Shown piece after piece: positions 8,698 through 18,101 of a DNA stretch of 64,000 bases. The stretch is taken from positions 8,501 through 72,500 of the forward strand of contig DLMI01000073.1 of the NCBI GenBank assembly GCA_002478145.1, given 5' to 3'. The notes beneath the pieces were generated by a model. The model did no database searches. It was given only the letters and a program-made list of their open reading frames with translations, and was not told the origin of the DNA. Each line of letters opens with the position of its first letter. Position 1 is the stretch's first letter. This DNA is from Acidobacteria bacterium UBA7540. GTDB taxonomy: Bacteria; Acidobacteriota; Terriglobia; UBA7540. Position numbers and translations under genes: made by a program.

Positions 8698-9663
8698 ATG
8701 ATACCCGGGGCGACCACCTCCAAGTCTCAAACCTTCGAACCCGTCTATATGCGGACCTATACACGTGGTGAGCTGGCGCGTCGGGTGGCGCGGGCTCTCA
8801 AGTTACTGCAATCCTGCACTGCCTGTCCGCGAAACTGCCGGGTCAATCGTTTAGAAGACAAGTTCGCAGTCTGTAAGACGGGCCGTCATGCTGTCGTCTC
8901 CAGCCACTTTCCGCATCATGGCGAGGAAGACTGCCTGCGCGGGGGGAGAGGCTCCGGCACGATTTTCTTTACAGGCTGCAACCTGCGTTGCGTTTACTGC
9001 CAGAACTTCGACATCAGTTGGCAGGTGCGTGGCACGCCAGCGCCGCCACGCGAACTCGCCGCCATGATGCTGGAACTTCAGGCCCAGGGTTGCCATAACA
9101 TCAATTTGGTAACCCCGGAGCATGTGGTGCCGCAGATCGTGCAAGCCCTGCCTTTGGCCATTGAAGAGGGCCTGAGGCTGCCGCTCGTTTACAACACGAG
9201 TGCCTATGATTCCCTGGAGAGCCTCGCACTGCTCGACGGGCTCGTGGATATCTACATGCCCGACTTCAAATACTGGGACGCGGAAATGGCGCGGAAGTAT
9301 TCGAGAGCCCCGGACTATCCTGAGGTCGCCCGGCGCGCTATTAAGGAGATGTACCGCCAAGTCGGAAACCTGGTTATCGAGGACAATGGGCTTGCCCGAC
9401 GCGGCTTGCTCATCCGCCACCTGGTGATGCCCGAAGAAGTTGCAGGCACACGAGCCGTGATGCAGTGGATCGCGGATGAACTCTCTCCTGAAACTTACGT
9501 CAACATCATGGCCCAGTACCATCCCGCCGGGAAGGTTTCAAGATCCGACCACGCCGAAATCAACCGGCGCGTCACTCCGGCTGAATACGAGCGCGCCTTG
9601 GACGCCGCTTGGCGCGCCGGGCTGAAACGCCTTGATTCCCGGCAACCTTGCCCTTCGGGATGA
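8698..9663 (+). CDS. Radical SAM protein, pyruvate-formate-lyase-activase-like
   Basis: 321-residue radical SAM enzyme of the PflX/COG1313-like group; substrate unknown. The 4Fe-4S motif is C-NLR-C-VY-C at residues 94-101, preceded by an additional cysteine cluster CTACPRNC (40-47) and C59, which suggests an accessory metal site. Later hallmarks include NINLVTPEHVVPQ, LVYNTSAYDS and DIYMPDFKYWD, and RHLVMPEEVAGT. The ATG at 8698 follows GAGAGAGTGA; a later in-frame ATG at 8749 is possible. It precedes a small membrane protein and may be co-transcribed with it. Family assignment is firm, function is not. Confidence 0.88.
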   Translation: MIPGATTSKSQTFEPVYMRTYTRGELARRVARALKLLQSCTACPRNCRVNRLEDKFAVCKTGRHAVVSSHFPHHGEEDCLRGGRGSGTIFFTGCNLRCVYCQNFDISWQVRGTPAPPRELAAMMLELQAQGCHNINLVTPEHVVPQIVQALPLAIEEGLRLPLVYNTSAYDSLESLALLDGLVDIYMPDFKYWDAEMARKYSRAPDYPEVARRAIKEMYRQVGNLVIEDNGLARRGLLIRHLVMPEEVAGTRAVMQWIADELSPETYVNIMAQYHPAGKVSRSDHAEINRRVTPAEYERALDAAWRAGLKRLDSRQPCPSG

Positions 9664-9728
9664 CTCTTCTGAAAAGAAGCTCGTGGGGCTTGCCAATCCG
9701 CTCCGGGTAGGTTAAGTTTGCGAGTGCA

Positions 9729-10046
9729 ATGAGAAAATCATGGGTCTTTTGGCTGGCTAATTATGCCGCCGGCATCGTAGCCGCCCTCAGCTTGGGGCTG
9801 GTCGTGTTGCTGATTGTGGCGTGGGCTAATGTTTTTACCTCACACGCCATCCTCGGAGCGGTCCTCACCGTCCTCAGTGCTTTTATCATTGCGATGCTGA
9901 TTTACGCCGTTCCTTACGTTCGGAAAAGGGCGGATGATCTGCGCCAACAGGAGCCTGAGGAATCTCTGGCTGGCTTGCTCCGGGACATGAAGCAGGTCCG
10001 CACAGAACGCGAAATGCGTGAGAAGCTTCGTGGCCGTAGGATGTAA
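9729..10046 (+). CDS. Small two-helix membrane protein
   Basis: 105 residues, not recognised. Two hydrophobic helices (about residues 9-31 and 41-63) are followed by a charged cytoplasmic tail (RKRADDLRQQEPEESLAGLL then an Arg/Glu-rich stretch). Codon use resembles the neighbours. It lies 65 nt after the radical SAM gene and 48 nt before the VWA gene, same strand. Confidence 0.7.
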   Translation: MRKSWVFWLANYAAGIVAALSLGLVVLLIVAWANVFTSHAILGAVLTVLSAFIIAMLIYAVPYVRKRADDLRQQEPEESLAGLLRDMKQVRTEREMREKLRGRRM

Positions 10047-10063
10047 TCTACAAAAAACCTACC

Positions 10064-10069
10064 TATAAT
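10064..10069 (+). promoter_or_regulatory. Candidate -10 box for VWA gene
   Basis: Perfect TATAAT, 25 nt before the ATG at 10095. No good -35 hexamer is visible 16-18 nt upstream, so it may need an activator or be fortuitous. Confidence 0.45.
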
Positions 10070-10094
10070 GGGGAACGGCTGATCCGAGGGCAGG

Positions 10095-11039
10095 ATGATG
10101 AAGAAACCTTCCGTCGCCTTGTTTGTACTGTGGGTGCTGGTTGGATCGCTTGCAGCGCAAGAGACTGTGAGGACCTCCGGACCGGCGACGACTCAAGTTC
10201 CCACCGACAGAATCAAGGTCCGCGTTGACCTGGTCAACGTTCTCATGACAGTGACCAACAAAAAGAATCGCCTGGAGATTGATCTGGCTAAGGACGACTT
10301 CCGTGTTTTCGAGGATGCAAAGCCACAGACGATCCGTTATTTCAGCCGGGAAACGAATCTGCCCCTCCGCATCGGGGTCTTGATTGACACTTCCAGCAGC
10401 ATTCGTGACCGCCTGCGTTTCGAGCAGGAGGCCGCCATCGATTTCCTGAGCACCACACTGCGTCCCGGCAAGGACTCTGCCTTCGTGGTGGCCTTCGACG
10501 TGCGAACGCAACTGGTGCAGGATTACAGCGACGACCTGGAAAAACTCTCAGAGGCGATCCGGAGTGTACTCGCGGGCGGCGTGACCGCCCTCTATGATGC
10601 CATCTATTTCTCCTGTCGACAAAAGATGCTCATCTTTCCGCCTCCGGAGCCCTATCTCCGCCGCGTGCTGATCATCATCAGCGACGGCGAGGATAACCAG
10701 AGCGAACATACGCGCGAGGAGGCGTTGGCCATGGCGCAACGTTCCGAGGTGACCATCTTCGCGATCAGCACCAACGCCACGGGCTTGCCGGTACGCGGAG
10801 ACAAGGTTTTGCGACGCCTGGCAGAGCAAACCGGAGGCCGGGCCTTCTTCCCCTTTAAAGCCAGCGAAACGACCGCGAATTTCCAGGAGATCGCTCGTGA
10901 ACTCCGCAGCCAATATAGCTTGGCGTACATCTCCACCAACCAGGCCCACGACGGAACTTTCCGCACGATCCACATCGAACCGCTTCAGAGGAGCTTGCAG
11001 GTGCGCGCCAAGCCTGGGTACTACGCACCCTCGGAGTAG
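10095..11039 (+). CDS. Secreted VWA protein of the acidobacterial VWFA-related type
   Basis: 314-residue exported protein. A signal peptide (MMKKPSVALFVLWVLVGSLA, cleavage near AQE) is followed by the family's conserved segment RVDLVNVLMTVTNKKNR and DDFRVFEDAKPQTI, then a von Willebrand factor A fold with a metal-ion-dependent adhesion site DTSSS near residue 97, a TALYDAI segment, ISDGEDNQS and the C-terminal GGRAFFPF ... YSLAYISTN and VRAKPGYYAP. This architecture is greatly expanded in Acidobacteriota and is my strongest taxonomic clue. Its role, probably adhesion or protein-protein interaction in the periplasm, is not established. Confidence 0.92.
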   Translation: MMKKPSVALFVLWVLVGSLAAQETVRTSGPATTQVPTDRIKVRVDLVNVLMTVTNKKNRLEIDLAKDDFRVFEDAKPQTIRYFSRETNLPLRIGVLIDTSSSIRDRLRFEQEAAIDFLSTTLRPGKDSAFVVAFDVRTQLVQDYSDDLEKLSEAIRSVLAGGVTALYDAIYFSCRQKMLIFPPPEPYLRRVLIIISDGEDNQSEHTREEALAMAQRSEVTIFAISTNATGLPVRGDKVLRRLAEQTGGRAFFPFKASETTANFQEIARELRSQYSLAYISTNQAHDGTFRTIHIEPLQRSLQVRAKPGYYAPSE

Positions 11040-11504
11040 TCAAACACCCCTACCAAATCGTAGGCTGTTAGTGTGCCTGCGCTTGACCTATATTGTCTGA
11101 AGGAAGCACTGATTTACCACTGCCAGCCCTGCAAAATGAACAGTTGGCATTTTATCCCGAATTCCGAAATTGGAGTCGTGTGTCATCCTGAGTCCCGACT
11201 TGTCGGGACGAAGGATCTCTGCAGTTGTCTTTTGCGCTCACCAGCCGGCGAGAAACTGCGAGGATTCTTCGCTTCGCTCAGAATGACAGGCGGTGGCCTT
11301 TTCCCCTACGAATGACGAACAATCCGTATCAATGCTTATGGCGGTTTTCCGGTTCATTGCTCAGCCCCGAACTTCCCAAAGGGATATAAGTTGGTGTAAG
11401 GTGTTGTAGGGTGCTGTATTTCCGGGACCGCTATAGGGAAGCCCCGGAGGATATTTGGAATTCCGGATCAGCGAATCCGTACAAATCTAAGGAGATCATT
11501 TGAT
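11040..11504. other. Intergenic upstream of fba, contains hairpin copy B
   Basis: 465 nt without a gene. Besides the hairpin repeat at 11181-11287 it holds the fba leader with AAGGAGA upstream of ATG 11505. No clear promoter pair identified. Confidence 0.55.
11181..11287. repeat. Large hairpin repeat, copy B (inner palindrome TCCCGACTTGTCGGGA)
   Basis: Outer arms TGTCATCCTGAG / CTCAGAATGACA. The left arm carries an inserted 16-nt palindrome TCCCGACTTGTCGGGA where the right arm has the usual short CGAAGCG-type unit, so the two arms are asymmetric. Confidence 0.85.
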
Positions 11505-12533
11505 ATGCCACTCGTATCCATGCGTCAACTGCTTGACGAAGCAGCCAAGGGGGCCTATGGGGTTGGTGCTTTCAACGTCAACAACATGGAGCAGATCCAG
11601 GCGATTATGGAGGCGGCTCGCGAGACCAAGTCGCCCGCGATCGTTCAGGCCAGCCGCGGTGCACGCAGCTACTCACAGGACCGATTCCTCTATCACCTGA
11701 TGCTGGCGGCCACCGAACTCTACCCCGAAATCCCCACGGTGTTGCACCTGGACCATGGCAACAGCGTGGAGACCTGCAAATCGGCCATTGCCATGGGCTT
11801 CACCAGCGTCATGATGGATGGCTCGCTGATGCCGGACGGCAAGACGCCCTCAACCTTTGAGTACAACGTGAGGGCCACCAGCGAAGTCGTGGAGACGGCG
11901 CACTCCAAGGGCATCACCGTGGAAGGCGAAATCGGCTGTCTGGGCGGCATCGAAGACGGCCACGGCGCCGGCCTCGATGGCCTCAGCCACCTCACCGATC
12001 CCGACCAAGCGGTGGAGTTCGTTCGGCAGACTGGCGTGGACGCGCTTGCTATCGCCATCGGCACCAGCCATGGCGCTTACAAGTTCACCAAGAAGCCCAC
12101 CGGAGAAACACTCAAGATGGACCGCCTCCTCGAGATCCACAGGAGGCTGCCCAACACCCACCTTGTCATGCACGGATCGTCCAGCGTCCCCAAGGACTTG
12201 CAGGATATCATCAACCAGTACGGCGGCAAGCTGAAGCCAACCTGGGGCGTGCCCATCGAAGAAATCCAGCTCGGCATTAAGAACGGTGTGCGCAAGATCA
12301 ACGTGGACACCGACAACCGGCTGGCCATCACGGGCGCTATCCGCAAAGTCTTGTGGGAAAAGCCGGAAGAGTTCGATCCGCGCAGCTACCTGAAGCCCGC
12401 CCGCGACGCCATGAAGAAGGTCGTGGCGCAGCGCATGACGCAATTCGGCCAGGCCGGCCACGCGGGCGACTATGCGCCCCTATCGCTCGAGGAGATGGCC
12501 AAGCGGTACCGGGAACAGCGCCTCGCTGCCTAA
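11505..12533 (+). CDS. fba: Class II fructose-bisphosphate aldolase
   Basis: Zinc-dependent aldolase interconverting fructose-1,6-bisphosphate with DHAP and glyceraldehyde-3-phosphate in the cytoplasm. Visible are the N-terminal [17 protein letters not shown], the catalytic/zinc segment HLDHGNS (~residues 80-86), [12 protein letters not shown] with a zinc-binding Glu region, [18 protein letters not shown] and [10 protein letters not shown]. At 342 residues it matches the long type IIB enzymes. AAGGAGA lies at good distance before ATG 11505. Flanked on both sides by large intergenic hairpins; monocistronic as far as can be seen. Confidence 0.96.
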   Translation: MPLVSMRQLLDEAAKGAYGVGAFNVNNMEQIQAIMEAARETKSPAIVQASRGARSYSQDRFLYHLMLAATELYPEIPTVLHLDHGNSVETCKSAIAMGFTSVMMDGSLMPDGKTPSTFEYNVRATSEVVETAHSKGITVEGEIGCLGGIEDGHGAGLDGLSHLTDPDQAVEFVRQTGVDALAIAIGTSHGAYKFTKKPTGETLKMDRLLEIHRRLPNTHLVMHGSSSVPKDLQDIINQYGGKLKPTWGVPIEEIQLGIKNGVRKINVDTDNRLAITGAIRKVLWEKPEEFDPRSYLKPARDAMKKVVAQRMTQFGQAGHAGDYAPLSLEEMAKRYREQRLAA

Positions 12534-12560
12534 CAAACAACCCTGTCATCCCGACAACGC

Positions 12561-12645
12561 TGTCATTCCGAGCGAAGCGAGGAATCTGGCACTGAAAAAA
12601 TGCTGTCATTCCAGAGCGAGATTCCTCGCTTCGCTCGGAATGACA
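12561..12645. repeat. Large hairpin repeat, copy C
   Basis: Left arm from TGTCATTCCGAGCGAAGCGA, right arm ending CGCTTCGCTCGGAATGACA. The loop contains an extra half-copy TGTCATTCC at 12604, and another partial copy TGTCATCCCGA precedes the element at 12544: a decayed or composite copy. Confidence 0.85.
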
Positions 12646-12686
12646 GGCTAGACGAGTTTATCAGATGGACCGGGGCTGGTTGCCTT

Positions 12687-13112
12687 CTACTGGGGATTCG
12701 AGCCCCCGCTTGGCTGGTGCCCTTGCATGTGCCCGCGCCCGTGCTGCGGCATCTCGTCAAACGTCTTTTTCTGATCGTCGTTGAGCACGTCGCGAATCTT
12801 CTTGTTGCTGTCTTCGTACGTGCTCCTCATCTTGCTCCTTCTGTCCTGTTCTGAAAGAGAGGTGTCGGAACGAAGGCTTTGCATCTTCTGATGCCTGTCT
12901 TCAAGGATAGGCTTTATCTGGCCCTTCTGATCGTCGGTGAGCTTCAGCGCCTTATCCAGCCTTTGGAGTTCCTCATCGGGGCTCATCTGATGCCCTCGAC
13001 CCATATGCTCGCCGGATGGGCCGGCCTGCGCACTGGCCTGAACTCCACACAATGCCACTCCTAAAACGAGCAACCCACTCGCTGCAATTGTAAGCAACCG
13101 TTTGTACATCAT
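12687..13112 (-). CDS. Spy/CpxP-like LTXXQ periplasmic protein
   Basis: About 141 residues with a signal peptide (YKRLLTIAASGLLVLGVALC, cleavage near ASA-QA), then a helical, Met/His/Gln-rich domain with the LTxxQ-type motif ALKLTDDQKGQIKPIL and a second KIRDVLNDDQKKTFDE unit, as in the periplasmic chaperone Spy and the Cpx regulator CpxP. A perfect AGGAGG is followed directly by four consecutive ATG codons (13118, 13115, 13112, 13109); spacing favours the third or fourth. Close to msrA on the same strand, suggesting a shared role in envelope protein stress (inference). Confidence 0.82.
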   Translation of the reverse strand: MMYKRLLTIAASGLLVLGVALCGVQASAQAGPSGEHMGRGHQMSPDEELQRLDKALKLTDDQKGQIKPILEDRHQKMQSLRSDTSLSEQDRRSKMRSTYEDSNKKIRDVLNDDQKKTFDEMPQHGRGHMQGHQPSGGSNPQ

Positions 13113-13259
13113 CATCATCCTCCTAGAAGAAATCCTGCCATAGAAAGGGGACGTATGAGTGTCGAATTAGGTTTCACCGAACTGGGCAATTAGTTGCCGG
13201 CAGAAACCCGCGGGCGACCGGTGCCCACGCGCAGGGATGGGCCGTCATCCGCGCCATCG

Positions 13260-13964
13260 CTACGGTCTACAGAGTGAGGGGAACTGCTTCTGAAGTTTTC
13301 GCAGCTTGGGCAGATCGTTGTTAACGATATAGGGGTTGTCGGGATGGAGCGCGAGGAAATTCTGGTGATACGCCTCGGCGGGGTAAAAAGCCTGGAGAGG
13401 GACAACTTGGGTCACAATCGGCTTTCGGAAAACCCTGGCGTTGTTTAGTTGGTTGATGTAGGCCAGAGCAATCTGCTTCTGGTCCTCATTGGAATAGAAG
13501 ATCACCGAGCGATACTGAGTTCCCGAATCCGGGCCCTGACGATTCAGTTCGGTCGGATCATGTGCCACCGAGAAGAAGAGCCTGAGCAAATCGGCGTACG
13601 AGATCTTTGATGGATCATAGGTGATCTTCACCGACTCGGCGTGCCCCGTCCTGCCCGCACTCACAACCTCGTATTTCGCGGTCGCCGCGCTTCCCCCTGA
13701 ATAGCCTGCAACCACGCTTTTAACACCCTTCACGTGCTCGAACACGGCGTCCACACCCCAGAAGCACCCACCGGCGAGAACCGCCGTCTGTTTACCCTCG
13801 GCTGCTGAGGACGGAGGCCCTCCCGCAAAGGCTGGAACCTGACCACGTGCTGTGCTGGACGCGGCCGCACCGAATAGAGAAAGAATGAGCAGGCATCTGA
13901 GAAACCGGAAGCGGTTTACGCTAAAGTTCGACACGGTTGGACCTCCGCATTTCGATTCATGCAC
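13260..13964 (-). CDS. msrA: Peptide methionine sulfoxide reductase MsrA, exported
   Basis: Reduces methionine-S-sulfoxide in oxidised proteins. The catalytic motif GGCFWG is at residues 65-70 (Cys67), followed by GYSGGS, the GRTGHAESVKITYDP segment, HDPTELNRQGPDSGTQYRS and the C-terminal FYPAEAYHQNF. An N-terminal hydrophobic stretch (FLRCLLILSLFGAAASSTARG) suggests export to the periplasm, unlike the cytoplasmic E. coli enzyme. Start at 13964 gives a rather long n-region; a later start is possible. Upstream neighbour of the Spy-like gene, both probably dealing with damaged envelope proteins. Confidence 0.94.
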   Translation of the reverse strand: MHESKCGGPTVSNFSVNRFRFLRCLLILSLFGAAASSTARGQVPAFAGGPPSSAAEGKQTAVLAGGCFWGVDAVFEHVKGVKSVVAGYSGGSAATAKYEVVSAGRTGHAESVKITYDPSKISYADLLRLFFSVAHDPTELNRQGPDSGTQYRSVIFYSNEDQKQIALAYINQLNNARVFRKPIVTQVVPLQAFYPAEAYHQNFLALHPDNPYIVNNDLPKLRKLQKQFPSLCRP

Positions 13965-14207
13965 TTGGGGATGGTTTCATGATTCGCCCTCGTACCCCTC
14001 GCACCTTCATTTGATGGCGAAATCGCCGCAAAGTTTCGCGGGCAGGAGCCGGTCCGGTCCCTGGCGGGAAAACTAACCGCCTCTACCTCTGAAATTTGGA
14101 ATCTGCGACCTGAATTTGCCCTCAGAGGCTCTCAGAAACCAGACTCTGCGCCAACTGGCTGCTGACCCTGACTCCTGACTCCTGGCTATGCGCCTCGGTT
14201 CCCCAGA

Positions 14208-16631
14208 CTATCGGGCTGGCACTTCCACCAGCACCAAGCGCTGAAGGCTTGAGGGGTTGGTAATACTGGCGCGGAACAACTGATCCGCCTTGGAAGTGAA
14301 GACGATCCGTTCTTCTTGCTCAACCGCCTGGGGCGAAGGGAACACCTTCTGTACGTTGAATGCAAAGCCGATCTCATATCCGCCCGTAAATTTTCCGCCG
14401 TCGAAGAACGACACGGGAATGGCGAGGTCGCCCGAGTAGCCGTGGGCGGTCTTCTTCCAGGCGCTCTTGATCTCTCGGCTGTAATCATGCTTCCGGGGCC
14501 GAAGTGGCAAATAATCCTCGTCGGAGAAAACGCTCGGCTTCACTTCCTTGAAATCGCCTGGGCTGAACCAAAGCGAGTATTCATCGCCTGCCGGGCGGAC
14601 GGCCAGGAAGTTCTTTTGGAAAGCTGTTTCCAAGGCGATCTCGAACCCGTCTCCCTTCTCGATGCCACGCTCGAAGAAGGGCTGATAGAGCTCGGGGTTG
14701 GTAACGTCCACTCCCACATAGAGGTAGTCATCGTCCCACGCTAAAGCCACGCGCGCCGACAATTGCGCCGGCCCTTTCCAGAGGTTCGTTCCCGCCCGGA
14801 TTTTCGAGGCGTTGTCGAACACGTACAGTTGCCCGTTCTCCCACTTCCTAAAATCCCCGTCGATGTTCGGCGTTGCGGCCAACCTGGGTGCGGTTAACAA
14901 ATCATAGTCCTCCCGCCAGCGGAGCCTTCCGTCCGCTAAGCGCAGAAAGGCCGGATCAGCCGAAACCTCGGCCAGGCGTTCGCGGGTCTTTTTCGGGAAG
15001 GGAGAGATTTCCGTGACCAGTTTTTCAAGGCGCGGTTGGCTGCGAAGTGGTCCCAAGGCCGAATCAAGCTGGGCAATACCTGAATCGACTTTGGCGACAT
15101 CAATGGGGTAGCGGCGTTCAAGGAACAGCGGGGTGAAAATGTTCTCATCCCACCAGTAGTCACCATAGGTTTTTAGAAAGGTCGCCAGGAGTTGGGAGGC
15201 ATTCTTCCCGAACTGGCTTTCGACGGCATGTCGCTGAGACTTCGCCGGATCGTAAGCCTGTGAATTCCACAAGTAGTCGGCGACGGTCTCGAGCGCGATC
15301 ATCGAGGCGTGGGATTGATTCATAGGGTTGGAGATGAGTCCTTCCACTGCCACCGGCAAGTTCGCATCCCGGTTGCGCACTGGGCCGAGAAACACCCGCC
15401 AGCGGCGCTCATCGTTGACGGGGAAGTTATCCCAAAGCAGCGGCTTGCGCCCGAGAAACCGGCCCCACTCCCGCGCCTGGGCGACAGTGATGGCCGGTGA
15501 CGCGACCTCCGTGCCGGTCCACACGATATTCACGCCGGGATTTACTCCGGCCCCCAGTTCCTTTATGTAATCGCGGCTGCCCCACTCGTTGGTGTAAACG
15601 GTGGGCGTAACCGTTAGCCGGTTCTCCGGAGATTGCGATTTGAGGTGCCGGTACAGCCTGTTGACCAGGTAAACGTGCGCCTCGGCCAGAGTCTTGAAGC
15701 GCGCCTGATCCACCGGATTTTGAAGCTCCTGGGGAACGTCATCCAGGAAGAGGGCGTAACAGGAAACACCTAGCTTGCCGACACTCTCAGGCTTGCTGGT
15801 GAGGGCACGAAAATCTTCGTCGCTCGCGTAGGTCATGGAAAGGCCCGGGCTGATCGCAAAACAAAAGTCCACAAAGTTGGCATGGGACGCCTTGACCAAC
15901 TCCGCAAGACGCTTCATTTCATCCGCTGGATAAGGGTCGCGCCACAGCTTGCGATGATAGGGGTCGTCCTTGGGCGCGTAATAGTAAACGTTCATGCCGT
16001 GCTGGCCTTCGAAACGCAAGATGTCGACCCGGTCCTGGTGGGACCAAGGGACACCGTAAAATCCCTCGACGATGCCGCGCTCAGGAAACGATGGATAGTC
16101 TGAAATGACCACCTCAGCGCCCCCTCTTTCCACGCGAATCGCCTGAGGGCGAGGCACCAGATTGGAGGGCAAGCTGGAGGGCCAAATCACCAGCAAATCG
16201 GGAACCCGCAGCAAGGCGTGATGAAACCCCGCTGCGCCGGCTGCCGTAATGCGCAGCCGATTCGGCACAGAAGCGCGAGGGTAGGAGGCTTCCAGGACAT
16301 AGCCTTCGCGCGCCAATTCGCGCGTCGACTCCGTAGGAAGAGCTCCGCCCTCAGACCTCAAGGCCTTCACAAAGGAGTTAATGTTCTGTTCCTCGTGGAG
16401 CTCGATGACCAGGTTCCCCGGGTGCAAACGGTAGCGCTCCGCCTGGCCTGGACTGGGGAAGAACCGGATCAAAGCCTGGTCCCGCGCCGCCAAGGCTTCA
16501 AGCTGACGCAGAATTCTGGCATCAACCCCCGGCGGCGCGGCCACAGCCCAGGTGTGATCTCGACGGGCAGCGCCCAAAAGTTGCGCGACCGAAAGCAAGA
16601 ACGTCCCCAAGATCATGAAAGCGATGCGCAT
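14208..16631 (-). CDS. GH84 beta-N-acetylglucosaminidase (hyaluronidase/O-GlcNAcase-like), exported
   Basis: 807-residue secreted glycosidase predicted to remove beta-linked N-acetylglucosamine. Order: signal peptide (RIAFMILGTFLLSVAQLLGA), GH20/GH84-type N-terminal alpha/beta domain (~30-175), catalytic barrel starting RGIVEGFYGVPWS (~185-197) with the GH84 catalytic Asp pair in LFLDDVP (~297-298) and later VIWTGTEV and LLWDNFPVND, an all-helical region, and a C-terminal DOMON/CBM9-like beta domain (~620-800). I start at ATG 16631 with AGGAAGG seven bases upstream instead of the longer frame to 16721. It lies downstream of the GH18 and APC genes on the same strand and may be co-expressed with them for amino-sugar scavenging. 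Confidence 0.88.
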   Translation of the reverse strand: MRIAFMILGTFLLSVAQLLGAARRDHTWAVAAPPGVDARILRQLEALAARDQALIRFFPSPGQAERYRLHPGNLVIELHEEQNINSFVKALRSEGGALPTESTRELAREGYVLEASYPRASVPNRLRITAAGAAGFHHALLRVPDLLVIWPSSLPSNLVPRPQAIRVERGGAEVVISDYPSFPERGIVEGFYGVPWSHQDRVDILRFEGQHGMNVYYYAPKDDPYHRKLWRDPYPADEMKRLAELVKASHANFVDFCFAISPGLSMTYASDEDFRALTSKPESVGKLGVSCYALFLDDVPQELQNPVDQARFKTLAEAHVYLVNRLYRHLKSQSPENRLTVTPTVYTNEWGSRDYIKELGAGVNPGVNIVWTGTEVASPAITVAQAREWGRFLGRKPLLWDNFPVNDERRWRVFLGPVRNRDANLPVAVEGLISNPMNQSHASMIALETVADYLWNSQAYDPAKSQRHAVESQFGKNASQLLATFLKTYGDYWWDENIFTPLFLERRYPIDVAKVDSGIAQLDSALGPLRSQPRLEKLVTEISPFPKKTRERLAEVSADPAFLRLADGRLRWREDYDLLTAPRLAATPNIDGDFRKWENGQLYVFDNASKIRAGTNLWKGPAQLSARVALAWDDDYLYVGVDVTNPELYQPFFERGIEKGDGFEIALETAFQKNFLAVRPAGDEYSLWFSPGDFKEVKPSVFSDEDYLPLRPRKHDYSREIKSAWKKTAHGYSGDLAIPVSFFDGGKFTGGYEIGFAFNVQKVFPSPQAVEQEERIVFTSKADQLFRASITNPSSLQRLVLVEVPAR

Positions 16632-16740
16632 GGTGTCCTTCCTGCCTGGGTTTTCATTGCTGACTGCCGACCGCCGATTGGCGAATGACCCGCCGCGGCG
16701 GGCTGATTGTCGATTGAACAAACGGCGTTGGAGCCTACAG

Positions 16741-16790
16741 CCCTCTCCCTTGGGGAGAGGGTGCCCGAGGGACGAGGGCGGGTGAGGAGT
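16741..16790. repeat. Short dispersed repeat between GH84 and GH18 genes
   Basis: CCTCTCCCTTGGGGAGAGGG palindrome followed by a GCCCGAGGGACGAGGGCGGG word. A related CCCTCTCCCCCGGGGAGGAG unit occurs before gcvPB at about 28863-28884. Intergenic, no coding potential. Confidence 0.55.
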
Positions 16791-16847
16791 CTCTTGGCGC
16801 TATCCCCCTCAAACCCGCCGGGCTTCCATGCGCGCAAGAGGTGCCCG

Positions 16848-18101
16848 TCAGCGGTTCCCACCCCCCTGGGCGGCGTGAGTTCCAGACCGGTGGGGGCGGC
16901 GCTTTTGGTCTCGCTGCCCGGTTCGGTCCTGCACAGACGCCAGAGTCCAGAATTTGGGGTCCTCAAATCCCAATCGCCACGCCGCAAACCCTCGAAGATG
17001 ATATTTCTGCATCAATTCCAATTTCGCTTCCAGGCTGATGCTGTCTTCATACCAGCCGGTATGTAGACCGGAGTCGCTGCTGTACTGGAACCATGGCGTG
17101 CGCCACCGTTCGTCCCAGAGGCGTTCGACGCTCAACTGCTCAATCTGATTCTGTGCTTCCGCAAAAGGCAGGGTTCGCGCCGAAGTTACGTCGCCACTTT
17201 GTATCCACTCCCTGCCGTAGAAAGGGATGCCGAGCAGGATCTTCCGGCAGGGCACGCGCGCGGCGGCGTATTCGAGGGCAGCCTTGACCCAGTCGTAACC
17301 CGCCACCGGTCCGGGAGGAGTGGTGCTGTTGTGGTGGTCGTAGGTCATCAGTGTCATGAAGTCAACCACCCGGCCGAGGGCGCGGAAATCGTAAGGGGCT
17401 CCCCACTCGCCACTGTGGAATTCCTGTGAGGGATCGGAATCGGGGTAGACATCGGAGAAACGCGGAACCACGGCGATGCTGAGCAGCCTGCCGTCCCTGT
17501 GCAGCCGTGCGGCCGCACGCTGCACAAACTGGGTGTAGTAGCTCTTGTCCTCGGGATCGATGTACTCCAGGTCGAGCTGCCAGCCTACAAAATTATCGCG
17601 CTTGGCAAGATAGGCCAGGTAAGTCACGGCCCGTTGCTGGGCCTTGGCACTGCGAAGCAGGGCGCTGGCCGCGCCCCGGTCAAAGCCTGGATTGACGACC
17701 AGAGGCATGACTGGAACCTTGGCCCGCCTTGCAGTTTCCAGGATTTCGGAAGGAACCTCGCCGTGCACGAAACCCTCGCTATCCACCCAAAACGACTGGG
17801 GAGCAACTAGGGTCATCTGCGAAGCATGCTCCTCCAAAGACTTGACGCCGCGTGAGTCCGGGGAATAGTAATACATCGACAGCGGACGAGCCCCCAGAAC
17901 GCGCCAGCGCGCCCTAACCGAGGTTGCCGCGGGCTTGGCGACGGGCTTCGAGGCGACGCTTGGTTTCTGGGCCGCCGCCAGGTTGGCAAATGCCAATACG
18001 AGCAGCGCCATCACTGGCAATAACGGCGTAGCGCCGCCCTTCAGAGCTTGCCCTGAGCGCAGCGAAGGGGCGACACGCGTGGGCTCCGGTGCATCGATCA
18101 C
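16848..18101 (-). CDS. GH18 family glycoside hydrolase, exported
   Basis: About 417 residues, chitinase-fold hydrolase related to the spore-type YdhD/YaaH group that acts on chitin or peptidoglycan glycan chains. Visible: SMYYYSPDSRGVKSL (first strand), NFVGWQLDLEYID with the presumed catalytic Glu (~residue 179), MTYDHH with the substrate-binding Tyr-Asp, LLGIPFYGREW and FAAWRLGFED near the end. A GTG at 18101 overlaps the upstream APC stop as GTGA, indicating translational coupling; ATG 18011 (ALLVLAFANLAAAQ signal peptide) is the alternative. The residues between the two starts (PSLRSGQALKGG) are encoded by an intruding repeat, see 18040-18070. Confidence 0.8.
   Translation of the reverse strand: MIDAPEPTRVAPSLRSGQALKGGATPLLPVMALLVLAFANLAAAQKPSVASKPVAKPAATSVRARWRVLGARPLSMYYYSPDSRGVKSLEEHASQMTLVAPQSFWVDSEGFVHGEVPSEILETARRAKVPVMPLVVNPGFDRGAASALLRSAKAQQRAVTYLAYLAKRDNFVGWQLDLEYIDPEDKSYYTQFVQRAAARLHRDGRLLSIAVVPRFSDVYPDSDPSQEFHSGEWGAPYDFRALGRVVDFMTLMTYDHHNSTTPPGPVAGYDWVKAALEYAAARVPCRKILLGIPFYGREWIQSGDVTSARTLPFAEAQNQIEQLSVERLWDERWRTPWFQYSSDSGLHTGWYEDSISLEAKLELMQKYHLRGFAAWRLGFEDPKFWTLASVQDRTGQRDQKRRPHRSGTHAAQGGGNR
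18040..18070. repeat. Repeat unit inside the GH18 leader
   Basis: TTCAGAGCTTGCCCTGAGCG then CAGCGAAGGGG, a dispersed word that translates on the minus strand as SLRSGQALKG. It falls between the two candidate GH18 start codons and is out of character for a signal peptide. Confidence 0.55.
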
